A stretch of 64,000 nucleotides of DNA from Haemaphysalis longicornis. Its lineage: Eukaryota > Arthropoda > Arachnida > Ixodida > Ixodidae. The first letter of the stretch is position 1. Every line of letters begins with the position of its first letter. The notes below the pieces were generated by a model. It was not told the origin of the DNA. It made no database searches and saw nothing but the letters and a program-made list of their open reading frames with translations. Of this stretch, positions 1-64,000 are shown in pieces. The stretch spans positions 33,264,468 through 33,328,467 of the forward strand of contig CM023453.1 in the NCBI GenBank assembly GCA_013339765.2, in the 5' to 3' direction. Made by a program: the position numbers and the translations under genes.

Positions 1-619
1 TTCTTCGAATAAAATCCCTCCTACTAACTTTGACCACCCGAGACGAAAAAGAAATATGGAGGTGCTTATAACCAAAACACAATACGCTCGTCCTTGCTTG
101 ACGCAGTTGACCAGAGACCTGGGCGAGACAAAGTTCTCGGTAGAACTTCAGGAAGCGTTGCGTTTTGCTGTCTGTCTGAAGTCATGACAGATGGGGTGAC
201 TAGCGTGGCATCCGTCGTGTGAAAGTGTACCCGGCGGTTTAAAAGCAGGCAATTTTCCGAAGCTCGACTGTCCAAGGCTTTCTCAGAGCTGAATATCTAC
301 ATCTACTCATTCCCGGAGTCCATTAGCTCCTCCAGTCCCTGGACTACGGCTTCAGAGCAGAGGGGACTGTTGGCGGCGGTCCTGGAATGCTTCAAAGGGA
401 ACCACGAGCGCGACCCCTGAGACGTGAGACAGTCGCACAATGCCGGCCATTTCCGAACAATTAGGGGGAACCTTAGAAAGGAGGACACAGAAAAGCCAAC
501 ACGCGGGAGGGAAGCGAAGCGACATGGAAACGGGTTCTCTCGCACCACCGAATCCTTCGGACACAGGCTCCCGAGCGGCCACCCCCGCTGAGTAATTCCT
601 TTAAAGCGACTCCGACTCC
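1..619. other. 5' flank, no gene recognised
   Basis: The open frames here are antisense and low-complexity (Pro/Ser/Arg-rich). No repeat family or coding domain was recognised. GC content rises towards 600, where the promoter island begins. Confidence 0.5.
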
Positions 620-1386
620 ACTGCGGTGTCAAGTGGCCCGTGTGTGCCCCGTTGTCCGTCCCGCCAGGGTCCGGCCACTTCATCTTCTCCGCCGTCCGGA
701 CCGCTGACTCAAGCGGAGAGGAGGCGGAAAGAAGAGAGCCGCAGCCGCAGCGGTAGCGCGCCTCACCGGCAGGCCACATCGCGTCCCTCGGACTCCAGCA
801 GAGAGGCGGAGGAGGAGGAAAGCTTCTCACAGTGCTCAGCTCGGCGCCGACTCTCGCGCCTCCGGTGAAGGCGCCGGAAGGTGGCGCCAGCTAGCGGCGC
901 CGGGGCGCGGCGCCGTCCGCGCTCCCATTGGCCGCCCGCGCGCATCTCATTAGGCCCGGCGCGGCCCGGCGAGGTGCGGCCCCTCCCGGCCCTCGCGCCC
1001 GCCCGCGGGGCGCGAGATTCTCACCATTCTCGCCCTCGCCGCCGCCTCACGTCTCCCCGACGCGGCTGTCGCCCGCAACAAGCCCGGCAGTCTGCGGGCA
1101 CTGTCCAAGCGGCGCGGGTCGGTCGACGATCCCGGCGCGCAATCCGTGATTCTTATTCCCGCCGGCGCTTTCGTGGACTGGCGCCCGGCTTGCCAGGGTC
1201 TTCGTCTGGTGCTGCTGCCACCTCTCCTCCCCCCACGGCTCCCTCCTCTCCCCGCAGCTGGTAGAGGCTGGCGATGGCGCTGCCGCCGGCCGCCCCACGC
1301 CTCCGCGGCCGCCGCTGCTGACGACGCCCCGCGTCGACGAGGACTGTGCCGGGTGTTCGTTCTCCGGGAAGCGTGCGCGATCCCTG
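620..1386 (+). promoter_or_regulatory. GC-rich promoter region and 5' UTR of the T-box gene
   Basis: A dense CpG-rich block precedes the start codon. An inverted CCAAT box (ATTGG at 927-931) lies in GCTCCCATTGGCCGCCCGCG. No TATA box is evident at a fixed distance. A TCATTA initiator-like hexamer lies at 947-952, so transcription may begin around 950, giving a 5' UTR of about 440 nt. Location and composition suggest a housekeeping-like or developmental CpG promoter. The exact transcription start cannot be seen from sequence. Confidence 0.6.
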
Positions 1387-54355
<52,969 letters not shown>

Positions 54356-55470
54356 GCCGCGTGGTTCCGTCTGCCCCGACAGCCGCTACCGGTGCCGTGT
54401 TTACAGTCCCGGTTTCGTGAGGACGTACGATGCGCGTTTGAGTGCGTGAGAGGTCGGTGTAACGCGTAACTTGAACGACTCGGTCGCGGCCGTGCCCTCC
54501 TCGTCTCTCCCGCCCACTAGCGATGGACGTGTGCGCGCCAGCGGTTTGTTCGGGCTACAGTTTTCTCGCATTTTATTTTCAATCGGACTCTGATTGTTCG
54601 AGACCTGCACCGAACTCAATGTGAACGCCACTACAATAGCACAGACACTTTGAAGGTGTTTTATTGGAAGTGCGCCCATGTGTTTTGGCGAAGACGCCCT
54701 GCCGGGGACGTTGAAGTCTTTGCAAAAATACCAGCAGCAATCAGTACTTTGTAGGTAGATTGTTCCCCACCATCTCTACGGATTTTTTTCTTGTCGCATT
54801 TCCTTGGAAAGCCCCGGGTGATTCAAACACTGTGGCTCGAACAGCGGTGGCCTAGACTCGGATGGGACTCGTTCTGTTTTGCTTTCGTCACCGGAAAGGG
54901 ACAAAGCGTAACTGTATACAACGAATTCAGTAATGATCAAGGCTGCTTCCCGGCGGCATGACCGATGAAAACAAGGCTATGGCGGCCGGTTAAAAGGGCG
55001 GGGGTAGAGTGAGACAGAACACACTTTTAAGTGATAGTTGTATGATCTTCATCCTTTCGCCTTTTTTTGTAGCGCTTCACATTCACGTGAGTGCATCACC
55101 ATGGCAAAATTCAATCTTACAAGCTTTCAGTGTACAGTTTCACAGAACACGCGATTGTACAGCTAGCGCACAAAGTGAAATGCTTCGTTTTTTTACAGAA
55201 TTTTGAAAATGCTGGACTTCAAAGATTACATCAGACATAAAACTGACTTCAAGATTACATCAGACATAAAACTCTGGTTATCAGTAGCCACTACATAGAC
55301 TGATCGTAGCTTACTTTTGATGTGCCACTACCGTTTTCACTAGACCTTTTTGTATATCGTTTTTTAGTTGTCGTGGGCTTCACCAGCATACTTGTAAAAC
55401 CTTAATATCCCAGTAATTACCCCATCACTACAGCATTGTGCAATTAAAAGACGCTGATATACTGCTTCGG
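54356..55470 (+). other. 3' UTR and immediate downstream region
   Basis: Follows the TGA of the T-box gene. No canonical AATAAA was seen in the first kilobase. An ATTAAA variant lies at 55443-55448 and is the nearest plausible polyadenylation signal; AATAAA at 56348-56353 is farther, beyond a mobile element. A 28-30 bp tandem duplication (GACTTCAA(A)GATTACATC, 55210-55271) lies here. The transcript end is uncertain. Confidence 0.45.
55443..55448 (+). terminator. ATTAAA polyadenylation signal candidate
   Basis: The first common poly(A)-signal variant after the stop codon, about 1.1 kb downstream. It has no strong supporting context. Confidence 0.25.
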
Positions 55471-55559
55471 AGAGATATGTTGGCGCACGTTATCGTCGCA
55501 GGCAGAAAGCGTCGTGACGCTTAATGTGTGGCAATATGTTGACACAATACGTCATTTAA

Positions 55560-56035
55560 TGGCACCTGGATGCGCACACTTTAGATAAACGACTTTCACT
55601 TCTTCGCGCTTGCGAAGCACTGTCGACAGCTAAAGACTTTATACCTATCGCCAACACGGAACGGCACTGCCGTGATTTGCTCGCCGCCCACCAGATAGGA
55701 CTTCCGTTTCTTGCCTTTCGTTGTTGTGGATTTATTTTTAAAGTTGCTATCGAGAAAGCGTTCATTGCCTGCCAAAAACGCCCGCCAACAGCCGCTACGT
55801 GACCTCAGTGACGTACTTCGCGCCGTCGCAGAACGTCAAGACCGCGAAGCGAAGAAAAATCTTTTTTAGGCGAGTTTCAAAGTTATCTGATGAGCCATTA
55901 GAGCAGTAATTTTTGGCTAAGGTTACTTTGACGACCCCCCTAAACGAGTTGCCTGCGCGTGTGTTGGGAAACTACGTCCTCCAAGCCACTGAAGATTTCA
56001 AAAAAAAAAGTTGAAGAAAGTGTTGCAGGGTCCCT
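55560..56035 (-). mobile_element. TTAA-flanked element family T, copy 3
   Basis: 476 bp, reverse orientation. The right end AGTGTTGCAGGGTCCCT is intact, the left end TGGCACCTGGATGCGCACACT is diverged. TTAA lies at 55556-55559 and 56036-56039. Confidence 0.85.
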
Positions 56036-58159
56036 TTAAGGCTCCTCGTCGCGAAAGAGGCACGTTCGAAGCACTACAGTGAGAGCAATATCGTTTCTGG
56101 GTTTTTTTCACTGCTCTTCAGAGTCTAGCGCCCGGGGATGATAAAACTGTCGAGTCCTCGCCGCACACCTCCTCGCACACACACGTAGCCTAGCGTCATC
56201 ACCCGGGGCTACAGGGATAGTCCTTTTGTGGGATTATGCAATACTCTGCACCTTGAGCCAGCCGCCTCGATCAGGGGGCGGGTAGTCCTGTGTGTATTCG
56301 TGTCTAGTCAATGCAGCATCTACACAGAACTGAACATACAAAGGCATAATAAAGGACGCAGAACGAAAAAAAAAGCGTACGTAAATTCATCTCCAGCTCC
56401 ACGCGGCCTTTGCAACGAGAGAACGAATCGTCGATGAAGAGCGCAAGGCATTCGAGCGTATGTTGCGCCCTTTCCCGCGCATTTTTATGGCGATGGGGCG
56501 CAAAAGCGCGGGAAAGAGTCTGCGAACTCCCGCGCAGAGCGAAGGAAATGATATTGGGAAAAACAGAAGGAACGTAAACAACGAGGTGACGACGCCGTTG
56601 CATTTAATGCGGGCTGCCTTGTGTGCTACGCGACAGAAACTTAGCAGTCACTCATGCATTGTATACCACTGCGCATTCGTTCACGTTCCCGCCTCGCCTC
56701 GCCTGGCTGGTACACACGTGAATCTGTTACTATAGTTTGGGGCGATTATTTATTTAGTTCCTTGTACAAAATTTGTTCCTCCCATTTTGCGCCTCCGGGT
56801 GGAACGCCTGTGTTCCGCGATGTGTGCACGTGTTGTTCCTGCTTGTTGTCTGCTTTCGGCTGTTCCACACTCGAGGTCGTGCGCGTATTCTTGTGTGTCT
56901 GTGTGCGTGTGCGAGTGCGCTTCTTTCACGTCAGCAGACCGGTTGTTTCGACTTGCTTCGTTTTGATTCGGTTCGCTTCTAGCTGTGTGGTCAGCGAGTG
57001 AGCGTGTCCTTTGTGTGTGCACGCGTCACCACTTTTGTGCAACGTTGTGAGCGTTCTTTCTGAAAACTCAGCGCAGCACCTCAAGTCACACTGAGAGTGA
57101 ATGACAAATTAAAAAAAAACATGACGTTCAAGGAAAACGAGACTCCGTGTGTCCTTTTTATTCACTCGTTTGCCTGAAGGGGTCGCGTATTGATTAGTTG
57201 AGAAACTGAGGCAGAGCGGGAATGCGGAGCTCCTCCGACAGAACAGAAGTTAAGTTCGTTAAGAAAACTGCTTTGTCCCGATAGCAATAACAGAACTTTT
57301 ATCGCAAACTTCAAACAAATAATGAAGATACTAAGATTAACAAAAATAAATGAAGCAGTGACACCTCGTCCACTTTCCGTTGTTTGCTTCATGACGTCAC
57401 AGATAATTGTTTGCGCGATTTTGTGTCCACCGCACATGAATGGGCGATTGTAGTGGGGCCTCATAGTTCCGTTTGGTCGTGTCACTAGAAAGTTAACGTG
57501 CAGTTGACATACAGATCATTATGTTTTTAATGATGGCCCGTAATACGTCATTTCTGCCCGTATCATGTCCATGCAGCTAGAAATATGAGAGCTTCTCAAT
57601 AATTCTTTCGTTTTTTTTTTTTTTGTTCAGGAAACTTCTTTTGTTGCTGGAACGGGACTCAGTGTAACGAAGGGTAGGTCTTTCATATTGAAGAGTCGTC
57701 TTTACCTTCATAACCCTTTGGGGACCCTTTAGGGACCTTTTTAAAAACCTTAAGGACCTACTAGCAACGTCAACGTAGAGCTGCAGAACTGGTTGAATGC
57801 GTTTTGACCCGAAAACATACTTTCTACGAAACAGCCAGGTTAGTGCGCACCCCCAGCTCCGTCTCCAGTGGCGGCACCGGCAGTTAGGCTGGCGGCAATC
57901 ATCATGCGCACAAAGCATTGTAAAATTCACCGTACTCCCGGTTGACGATGTTATACCTCACAGCGTAACATAAGGTTTGCTCCTGGCACTACTACTCATT
58001 CTTAACCCTGGTGACATTGGGAACAGGAGGAGGAGGAGGAGGTTCACTCTGCGGACAGGTAGGTGGCATTCTGTAGTGGAATCTATGCTGTTCATTTATA
58101 AAGCTTATGGTGTACGGGCGCTCAATGGCCAACACTCACAGACGCCAGGGGCCACAGGA

Positions 58160-58600
58160 AAAGGACTCCCTCCGTTTTTGTATGAAAATATGAATTTTGA
58201 ACTGATAGAGAAGAATGAGAGAGAAAATAAACGTTTATTTGAGCAAATATCGGGGGTTGAGCCGTCACTCGGTTAGATGGGTTGACTTCAGTCGAGGTAC
58301 TCTTGGGGCATTGGCTGTAGCCCTGGCACGGCTGAGCAGAGAATCTGAGCAGCGTTGTCAGAGCTGGTCCACTGCTTGGGTGGAGGGTTGGAATTGGGGG
58401 TGAGAAATTGGGTGTTTTGACAGGCCCACACCACGGGCGTAAGGTCCCTTGATCGTGCGATAAGGAAAGGGGCAGCGGAGGAGGAGGAAAGCGAACGGAC
58501 AGGCCGAGAGAAGTGAGAGGTGAGGGGTATAAGGTAGGTAGGTATAAGGTGGGTGCGTTGTCGTAAGTGCTCGTAAGCGACACTAGACGAATGCTTCCTC
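58160..58600 (-). pseudogene. LINE 3'-end fragment
   Basis: Minus-strand translation gives CGPVKTPNFSPPIPT and following HPSSGPALTTLLRFSAQ, resembling the C-terminal tail of tick LINE ORF2 proteins. It is followed by an untranslated end with AAATAAACGTTTATTTTCTC. Interrupted and incomplete. The LINE resemblance is from memory of such tails, so moderate only. Confidence 0.45.
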
Positions 58601-59069
58601 CTTGATTAGTCGAGGTTGGTGTGGAGGCGGGGTAAGGCGTAAGTTACGACTCTGGTGGAAACGGCCCGTGTGAAGGGCGCTTACGCCACAGCTTTCGTCC
58701 CGTATAGCCGGCCTTTACAACGGACAACATTTGCATACCGCGTCCCATGCTCTTGCCGATTTTGCTAGCGGGGTGTACCTGAGTGTATGCATGTATTTAA
58801 TTTAAGGTTAAAGGGGCCGTGAAGGAAAACCCGAGTTCGATTCATAAAAAAAATGGCTTGCCCCCAAAATTAACTACCCCTCCGCCGAAACGGACACGAT
58901 GGGAGCACGCGAAGCTCCAACACTAAACAAACCAACCCAGAAGCTATTAATCGAGATATGACCTAAGACTGTGCGCTCTTTACGCGAACACCGTTTTTTT
59001 TTTTTTATCGGCACGATTTACTGCACCTTTACCGATGCGGGCATTCCATAGCTTTTCCTAGCGTTCAAC

Positions 59070-59915
59070 CATCGCCGTCGTTAGACGGAGGGGTGCATTT
59101 TGTCTAATATTACGCGTCCATGCACCCCTCTCCAAATCCAAACTGCTCCGACCGTGCTTGACTATGTGGTGTCTTAGTACCGTCATGTCTGAGCGTATTC
59201 CCCTATGCAACAAAGAAAAAGAAGTGCTGGGATGGCGCGAACAGATTAAAAAACAAGCGTGATCGCATAGCCATCGGCTTCATAACGCGAGGGACCGAGG
59301 ATTGGTTCCCACCAAAGAGTTTCATACTAATATATACTAGAGGGAAATCTGGCGCCACTGTCTAGGTATAGTGTACTCTAGGGGAGGCGCGCTTCAGCGA
59401 GCGTTCCGTCGTGTACCGGGCAGGCACGTTCCAGTTGTCCTTGGCATGGCTCATTAACAGGCTGAAAAGTTGGCTCTGGCTGCAAAAAAGCGACAAATTT
59501 ACTATAAAAGGTTCATCAAACTTGTTTTGTCATTATAGATTTGAACCTCTAAAAAGTATAATTTGTCTGTGATTATGCAGAAGCTTCATGAACGAGAAAA
59601 AGAATGTTACCCTTTTTTGTTGCTTTTGGCTTCGAGACAAAAATAGAAGACATATGGCTAGCTAATACAAGTAGGCGAGAAACGTCGCTAGCGCAATGGC
59701 GCCGCCCAAGGTGGCCCGCGACTGTAGCGACCGATTTACCTTTGGTATATTATTAGTATGAAACTCTATGGTTCCGACCACCGAAAGCGCTTTAATTTTT
59801 CTTCAATTACCCCACGATCATCATCATCGTTAGAAAAAGTTGGCTTTCCTGCAGAGCATTTTGGGTGGACTACAGGCGACATCAACATGAAGCTTAAGGC
59901 TGCCTTTTAATAACC
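59070..59915 (+). repeat. Dispersed repeat family A, copy 4 (diverged)
   Basis: Has AAATCCAAACTGCTCCGACC, a B-box-like GGATTGGTTCCCACC and, at the right end, AAGTTGGCTTTCCTGCAGAG with a closing AAGGCTGCCTTTTAA. The middle (59330-59780) seems to be a different inserted repeat. Confidence 0.6.
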
Positions 59916-60058
59916 AAGTCTAACCCAAACTTCGAACAGCTAAGCTAATATATATCAAGGATTTTCGAAAGCAGTGGTGACTCACCGCCGATTTCTTGAC
60001 GGGTCCTCATGGTATAACAGGGACTCGTTTGTGCGATTGCATGGTGGTCGCCGATTAA

Positions 60059-60521
60059 AGGGACCCTGGAACACTTTTTTCAACTTTTTTTAAAATCTTA
60101 AATTCTTGCAGAATGTAGTCAACCAACACACCCAGCACTTAGATAGGGGTTCGCAAAGTACCTTAGCCAGAAATTACTTCTCTATGCCCATCAGATAACT
60201 TCAGAATAAGGTAAATCAGAAGTCGCGCAAAAGATTTCTATCTCTTTCCCATTTTGAGGTTCTTCGACGGCCCGAATTACGTCACTGAGGTCATGTAGCG
60301 GCTGTTGGCCGATTTTCCTTCAGTTGCAGCAATGCACGCTTTCCGATAGCAACTTTAAAAAAAAAGCCACAAAAACAATGCAGAAACGGAAGGCGTATCG
60401 GGTGCGACGACCAAATCAGCAGCAGTGCCGCTCCGTGCTGGAGAATAACTGTAGCTTTCGCAGTGCTTCAGGACGCGAAGGAAAGAGTGAAAGCGTTTAT
60501 CGAAAGTGTCGCAGGGTCCCT
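60059..60521 (+). mobile_element. TTAA-flanked element family T, copy 4
   Basis: 463 bp, same orientation as copy 1. Starts AGGGACCCTGGAACACT, ends AGTGTCGCAGGGTCCCT. TTAA at 60055-60058 and 60522-60525. The interior is closely similar to copy 1. Confidence 0.88.
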
Positions 60522-60937
60522 TTAAAGTCCCATTCAAGAAACGTGCCTGTGCGATTGTTTTGCTGTCCATATAGCGTCGTTTGGTCGTACCATTCAAATG
60601 CAAACGTGCACGCAGTTAACACGCTCGTGATTCTAGTTTTAGCATTCACCCTATTACGTTGCAGCTGATGTCGTGTAGCGCAATTGTTTTTTTCAATTAT
60701 TACCATGTTTTTTAGCTAAAAATGTTTTTCGGGCCGAAATGGAACCGATTGAGTTACAAAAAGCTAGTCCTTTCAAATTTAACAAGGTTGTAATTTGCCT
60801 TGCAACAAAAGAAGGAGCAAGTGTACATAGTGCGGAACCTTTCCCTGGGCGGAAAGTAAAAACAAGTTGCAATAACACTAAGCAAAAAAAAAATCTAATG
60901 CAAGCCAACATGAAACCTCCGGCGCTTGTCTTACAGA

Positions 60938-61085
60938 GGCGAAAAGCGAAATACCCATGTGTCAGATTTCGGCGGCGTTAAAGATCCCATAGTGGTCAAA
61001 ATTAATCCATAGGAGCCTTCCTCTACGGTGCGCCTGTGCAGCTGCGGTACGTGAAACTTCACAATCAATCAATCAACAATCAATC

Positions 61086-61142
<57 letters not shown>

Positions 61143-61144
61143 GC

Positions 61145-61185
<41 letters not shown>
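60938..61185 (+). mobile_element. SINE fragment with long CAAT-repeat tail
   Basis: The SINE body from AGGCGAAAAGCG through GGTCAAAATTAATCC and TACGGTGCGCC, followed by a CAAT tetranucleotide array (61062-61185) with several interruptions. The head is missing. Confidence 0.85.
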
Positions 61186-64000
61186 GAAAAATGACGTGCA
61201 ATGAGAGCACCATATGGGGCTGAGCAATAGATCGCCGCTACACGCTTCGTCGCTTTCACCCTGTTGCAACCAGTTGTGAGATGCAGTTTAGCTTTAAGAA
61301 CAACCACAGCAATGAAGAGAAACTTCGAGGACGCCTAAGCACTTCTACGAGTTGCAAAGGGATAGAGGACGTTGCAACTGAATGTTCAACTCAATGCCCA
61401 GTGCGTTCAAATGGACACTCAGCAGAACGCCCTGGCTCGGTGGTGACTACTGCGCCTCAGGCTGAGAGTATCAGAAGCGCCCCTATAGTGGGAAACTCGC
61501 CTCGAGGAGACGGGCAACGGAGCAGCTTCCGCTGCCTTCTCCTCCCTCTCCGACTTCCACACGACTCGTTGCCTAGTAGCGCAAACTTCTTTCTGCTGTG
61601 TTTTACTTCTGATGCACCCGTTATGGAACGCGCTGTAGACAACAAGAATTTATGCCGCAGGAACGCCGTCTTTTTCGCTCAATAAGCGATTCGATGCTTT
61701 CGCAATAACAAGGGGAAAAAGAAAGTTCGCTGAATTAAGTACAGTTGAGCCATTCGAATCTATGTTGTAATTGGATGAAGATTGATCTTTTTGTGGCACG
61801 CTTGTTGTTGATAGTAAGCGCAGTAAAAAAAAAACTGCCGGTTTATATCATTCCCACCTATGTACGGGTAGACACTGACTGCACGTTTTTTTCGTGCGCA
61901 CGTAGTTCGATTCAGCAAGATCACCGGTTATGCATCGCGCAGTCTCACTCTATAGCGCGAAAAGCCTGAGCAAGAACGGCGCTTCGAGTTTAGAACGGAT
62001 CCAGAACTTGTATTAGGGGAATGTGATTCGCAGCGAGGCGCTACAAGGTGCCGAGGGCATCACGGGACGGTAGTTTGCGACCCAGGAAGGGGATGGCGAG
62101 AACAAAAGCCGAGCAAGAGAGACGGGCGCCACTCGGCAAACTGCCTCTCGGCTCAATCTGGCCCGGCACGGCAAACGAGCGACGCACTTGGCGGAGGGGA
62201 ACAGCTCAATGAGGGGGACAGCTCGAGACGCGGGCCAAGACGAGCGAAAATGATCGGCAATTTATGCGAGACATTGCCCTGGCTATCGCGGGGAGGAAAG
62301 CCCGGCTCCCGATCATTCGGCAAAGTGGGCATCCTCCACCCCTCTCCGTCTCGCGCTGCGAGGCAAACAAAAGGGGCCCCCGAAGAGCAGTAGCCGGAGG
62401 AGGGAAGGGGATGGGGGGAGGGAGAAAGAAGCGCAAGAGAGAAGACTGTGAGAGACTGCACCACGGGCAGCAGCAGCTACCAAGGCGGCAAGGAGCCTCG
62501 ACCGGTTTCTCGACTGCAGCATCGCGTATAAGCGATACTCCCTCACACGATTTCCCCCAACCCCTGAGCCTCTCGCGATAGTGTTCCCGGGGGCAACAAA
62601 ATATATTGGCCTCCTCGAGTGGACGGAGCAAGCACTCCTGTTCTTGGCGTTTTTCCCTTCCTCCTTGCTATCTACGTGGCTTCTCTATGTGTCTATACTC
62701 TGCAACGGAACAGTTCAATGCTAGCCTCGGACCAATTTCGTGACGAAAGTGGGGACTCTATGGCCCGGATATATATGAAAAATAGAATTAGGCTAATCAA
62801 TACGCTGTTTCGGATGAACGACAAAGAAAATAAAACTTTCTGACTTAAAGATAGGGCTAGATGGCTAGGGAAAAAAATGAAATATCGCGACGAAAGTACG
62901 TAGCATCAGCTGGTGATGGCGCGAGAATAACTCAATTTCTGTGTGTTTACAGCAAGCAAATTTCGCGTGCGTTTATTTTGGTAAGAACCTTTTTGATAGA
63001 AAGTGTATCGTGGACCTAGGGGATGTTGATGATGATGATTATGATTGCCGTTTATAAATTTGACAAGTGAAAGAATGAGCATCGTGTAAGCACGCAGGGC
63101 ACGACACGCACGCCTCGGTTATTTTCTGCATCGGCAGTGGAATGAACCGTGTGTGGTCTCATCCGTACCCGGGGACCGTGGATGGTGCTCACGATGAGAA
63201 TTACGACGGGTTTTTTGATTGTCGCTCCAACTAGCTGTGAAACAGCCCGAAATCGAGAAATGAAACATAAGCTGGACAACTTGTGGGAGGTCATTACTGG
63301 GTTAAGGAAAGAAGCTTGCAACGGGAACGCCGCCGATATGAAGAAAACTTTTTTTTTTCTCTTTGAAAGTAGCCTTTGGTGCAGGGAAGCTTCGAGAAAG
63401 ACGGAGAGAGAACAGTGAAAAGAAATAAGAAAAAAAAGAGAGTACGACGAACGGGACTATGCAGTCAAACATCGCAATTGTGGAATTCGGTTTTTATAAG
63501 TTTAATACGTATTAGAACCCGAATGCAGCGCCCCATGAGTGAGAGTGAGGGGTGGCTTCTTGGGGAACAGAACTACCAGGGTCAGGTGCATAGGAAGAGT
63601 TTCAGATTCTCGAAGAGCAGCTGCAGCATGCAGTTGCTCCCTTGATAGTGCTGGGGGTTTAGGGCTAGCTTCTGCGTTCTCTTTTTGACATAATCGTTTC
63701 CGCCATTCAGAGCCACTCGTCACTCAAAGGACTGTGGGCCCACTTCGAGCCGAGTGTACACACAACCAAGACCTCGAAGAAGAAGACGAAGAATAATAAG
63801 AATAAGACGAACAACAGGGCTCCCGCTGCAGAAGGGCTTCGCTCTCATATACGCCCGTGTCTCTTCGTGTGTTCCCAGAGGGGGATCTCCTCTGAACGAG
63901 AGCATGCAACGGTCGGGCCGGACCGACCGGCGTGAGTACCAGGCCCGCACACGGTGGTGCATGCTCGAGAGGGGACCCAAAGGCGGCTAATCAATGGCCC
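61186..64000. other. 3' flank, no gene recognised
   Basis: A 134-codon ATG-initiated frame at 61281-61685 has no recognisable domain. GC-rich, motif-dense sequence lies at 62100-62620. The rest is unremarkable. Confidence 0.5.
62100..62620. promoter_or_regulatory. GC-rich candidate regulatory block downstream of the gene
   Basis: Stands out in composition from its flanks and includes CAATTTATGCGAG (about 62259) and CAAACAAAAGGGGCC (about 62365), which resemble Hox/Caudal-like and Sox/forkhead sites. It could be a distal enhancer or the promoter of the next gene. Low certainty. Confidence 0.25.

Noticed and set aside
61281..61685. 134-codon open frame downstream of the T-box gene
   Set aside because: ATG-initiated but no recognisable domain, splice context or poly(A) signal; kept only as a note.

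Overview
This window comes from the nuclear genome of an arthropod, almost certainly a hard tick (Ixodidae). It has long introns, GC-rich islands in a moderately AT-rich background, many microsatellites, and repeated copies of a tRNA-derived SINE of the kind found in ixodid ticks. Nothing looks bacterial, viral or organellar. The species assignment is an inference from these features; no database was searched.

One protein-coding gene can be supported with confidence. It is a T-box transcription factor of the Tbx2/Tbx3 (Drosophila bifid/optomotor-blind) subfamily on the + strand. It has five coding exons: 1387-1820, 44764-45031, 51805-51951, 52912-52988 and 53460-54355. All four introns are GT-AG and rejoin the T-box in frame. 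Introns 1 to 4 measure 42,943, 6,773, 960 and 471 bp. A GC-rich, CCAAT-containing block (about 620-1386) precedes exon 1 and is the probable promoter and 5' UTR. Exon 5 carries an apparent one-base frameshift (about 53641-53690). Without correcting it the conserved C-terminal region cannot be read. It is either an assembly error or a polymorphism/mutation.

The rest of the window is intron and 3' flank, dominated by mobile-element debris. I recognise seven copies of one SINE, two with clear target-site duplications, and four copies of a 450-475 bp inverted-repeat element each flanked by TTAA. There are also several single TIR elements (11101-11595, 26584-27010, 31164-31519, 38660-39232), a 164-bp foldback hairpin (19950-20113), two families of unclassified dispersed repeats, three decayed LINE fragments on the - strand, and a hairpin resembling the hammerhead-ribozyme termini of Penelope-like elements (51466-51504).

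Between the repeats lie GC-rich islands with clustered transcription-factor-like motifs (4905-5115, 19290-19380, 36480-37090, 43190-43560, 50560-50850, 62100-62620). They are candidate enhancers or alternative promoters, as expected for a developmental regulator with a very large first intron. A 16570-16814 open frame with an acceptor-like 5' edge and a downstream AATAAA may be the terminal exon of an unrecognised gene nested in intron 1. I found no convincing novel multi-gene system. The most informative points are the exon-5 frameshift, the nested exon candidate and the TTAA element family. All coordinates were read by hand.
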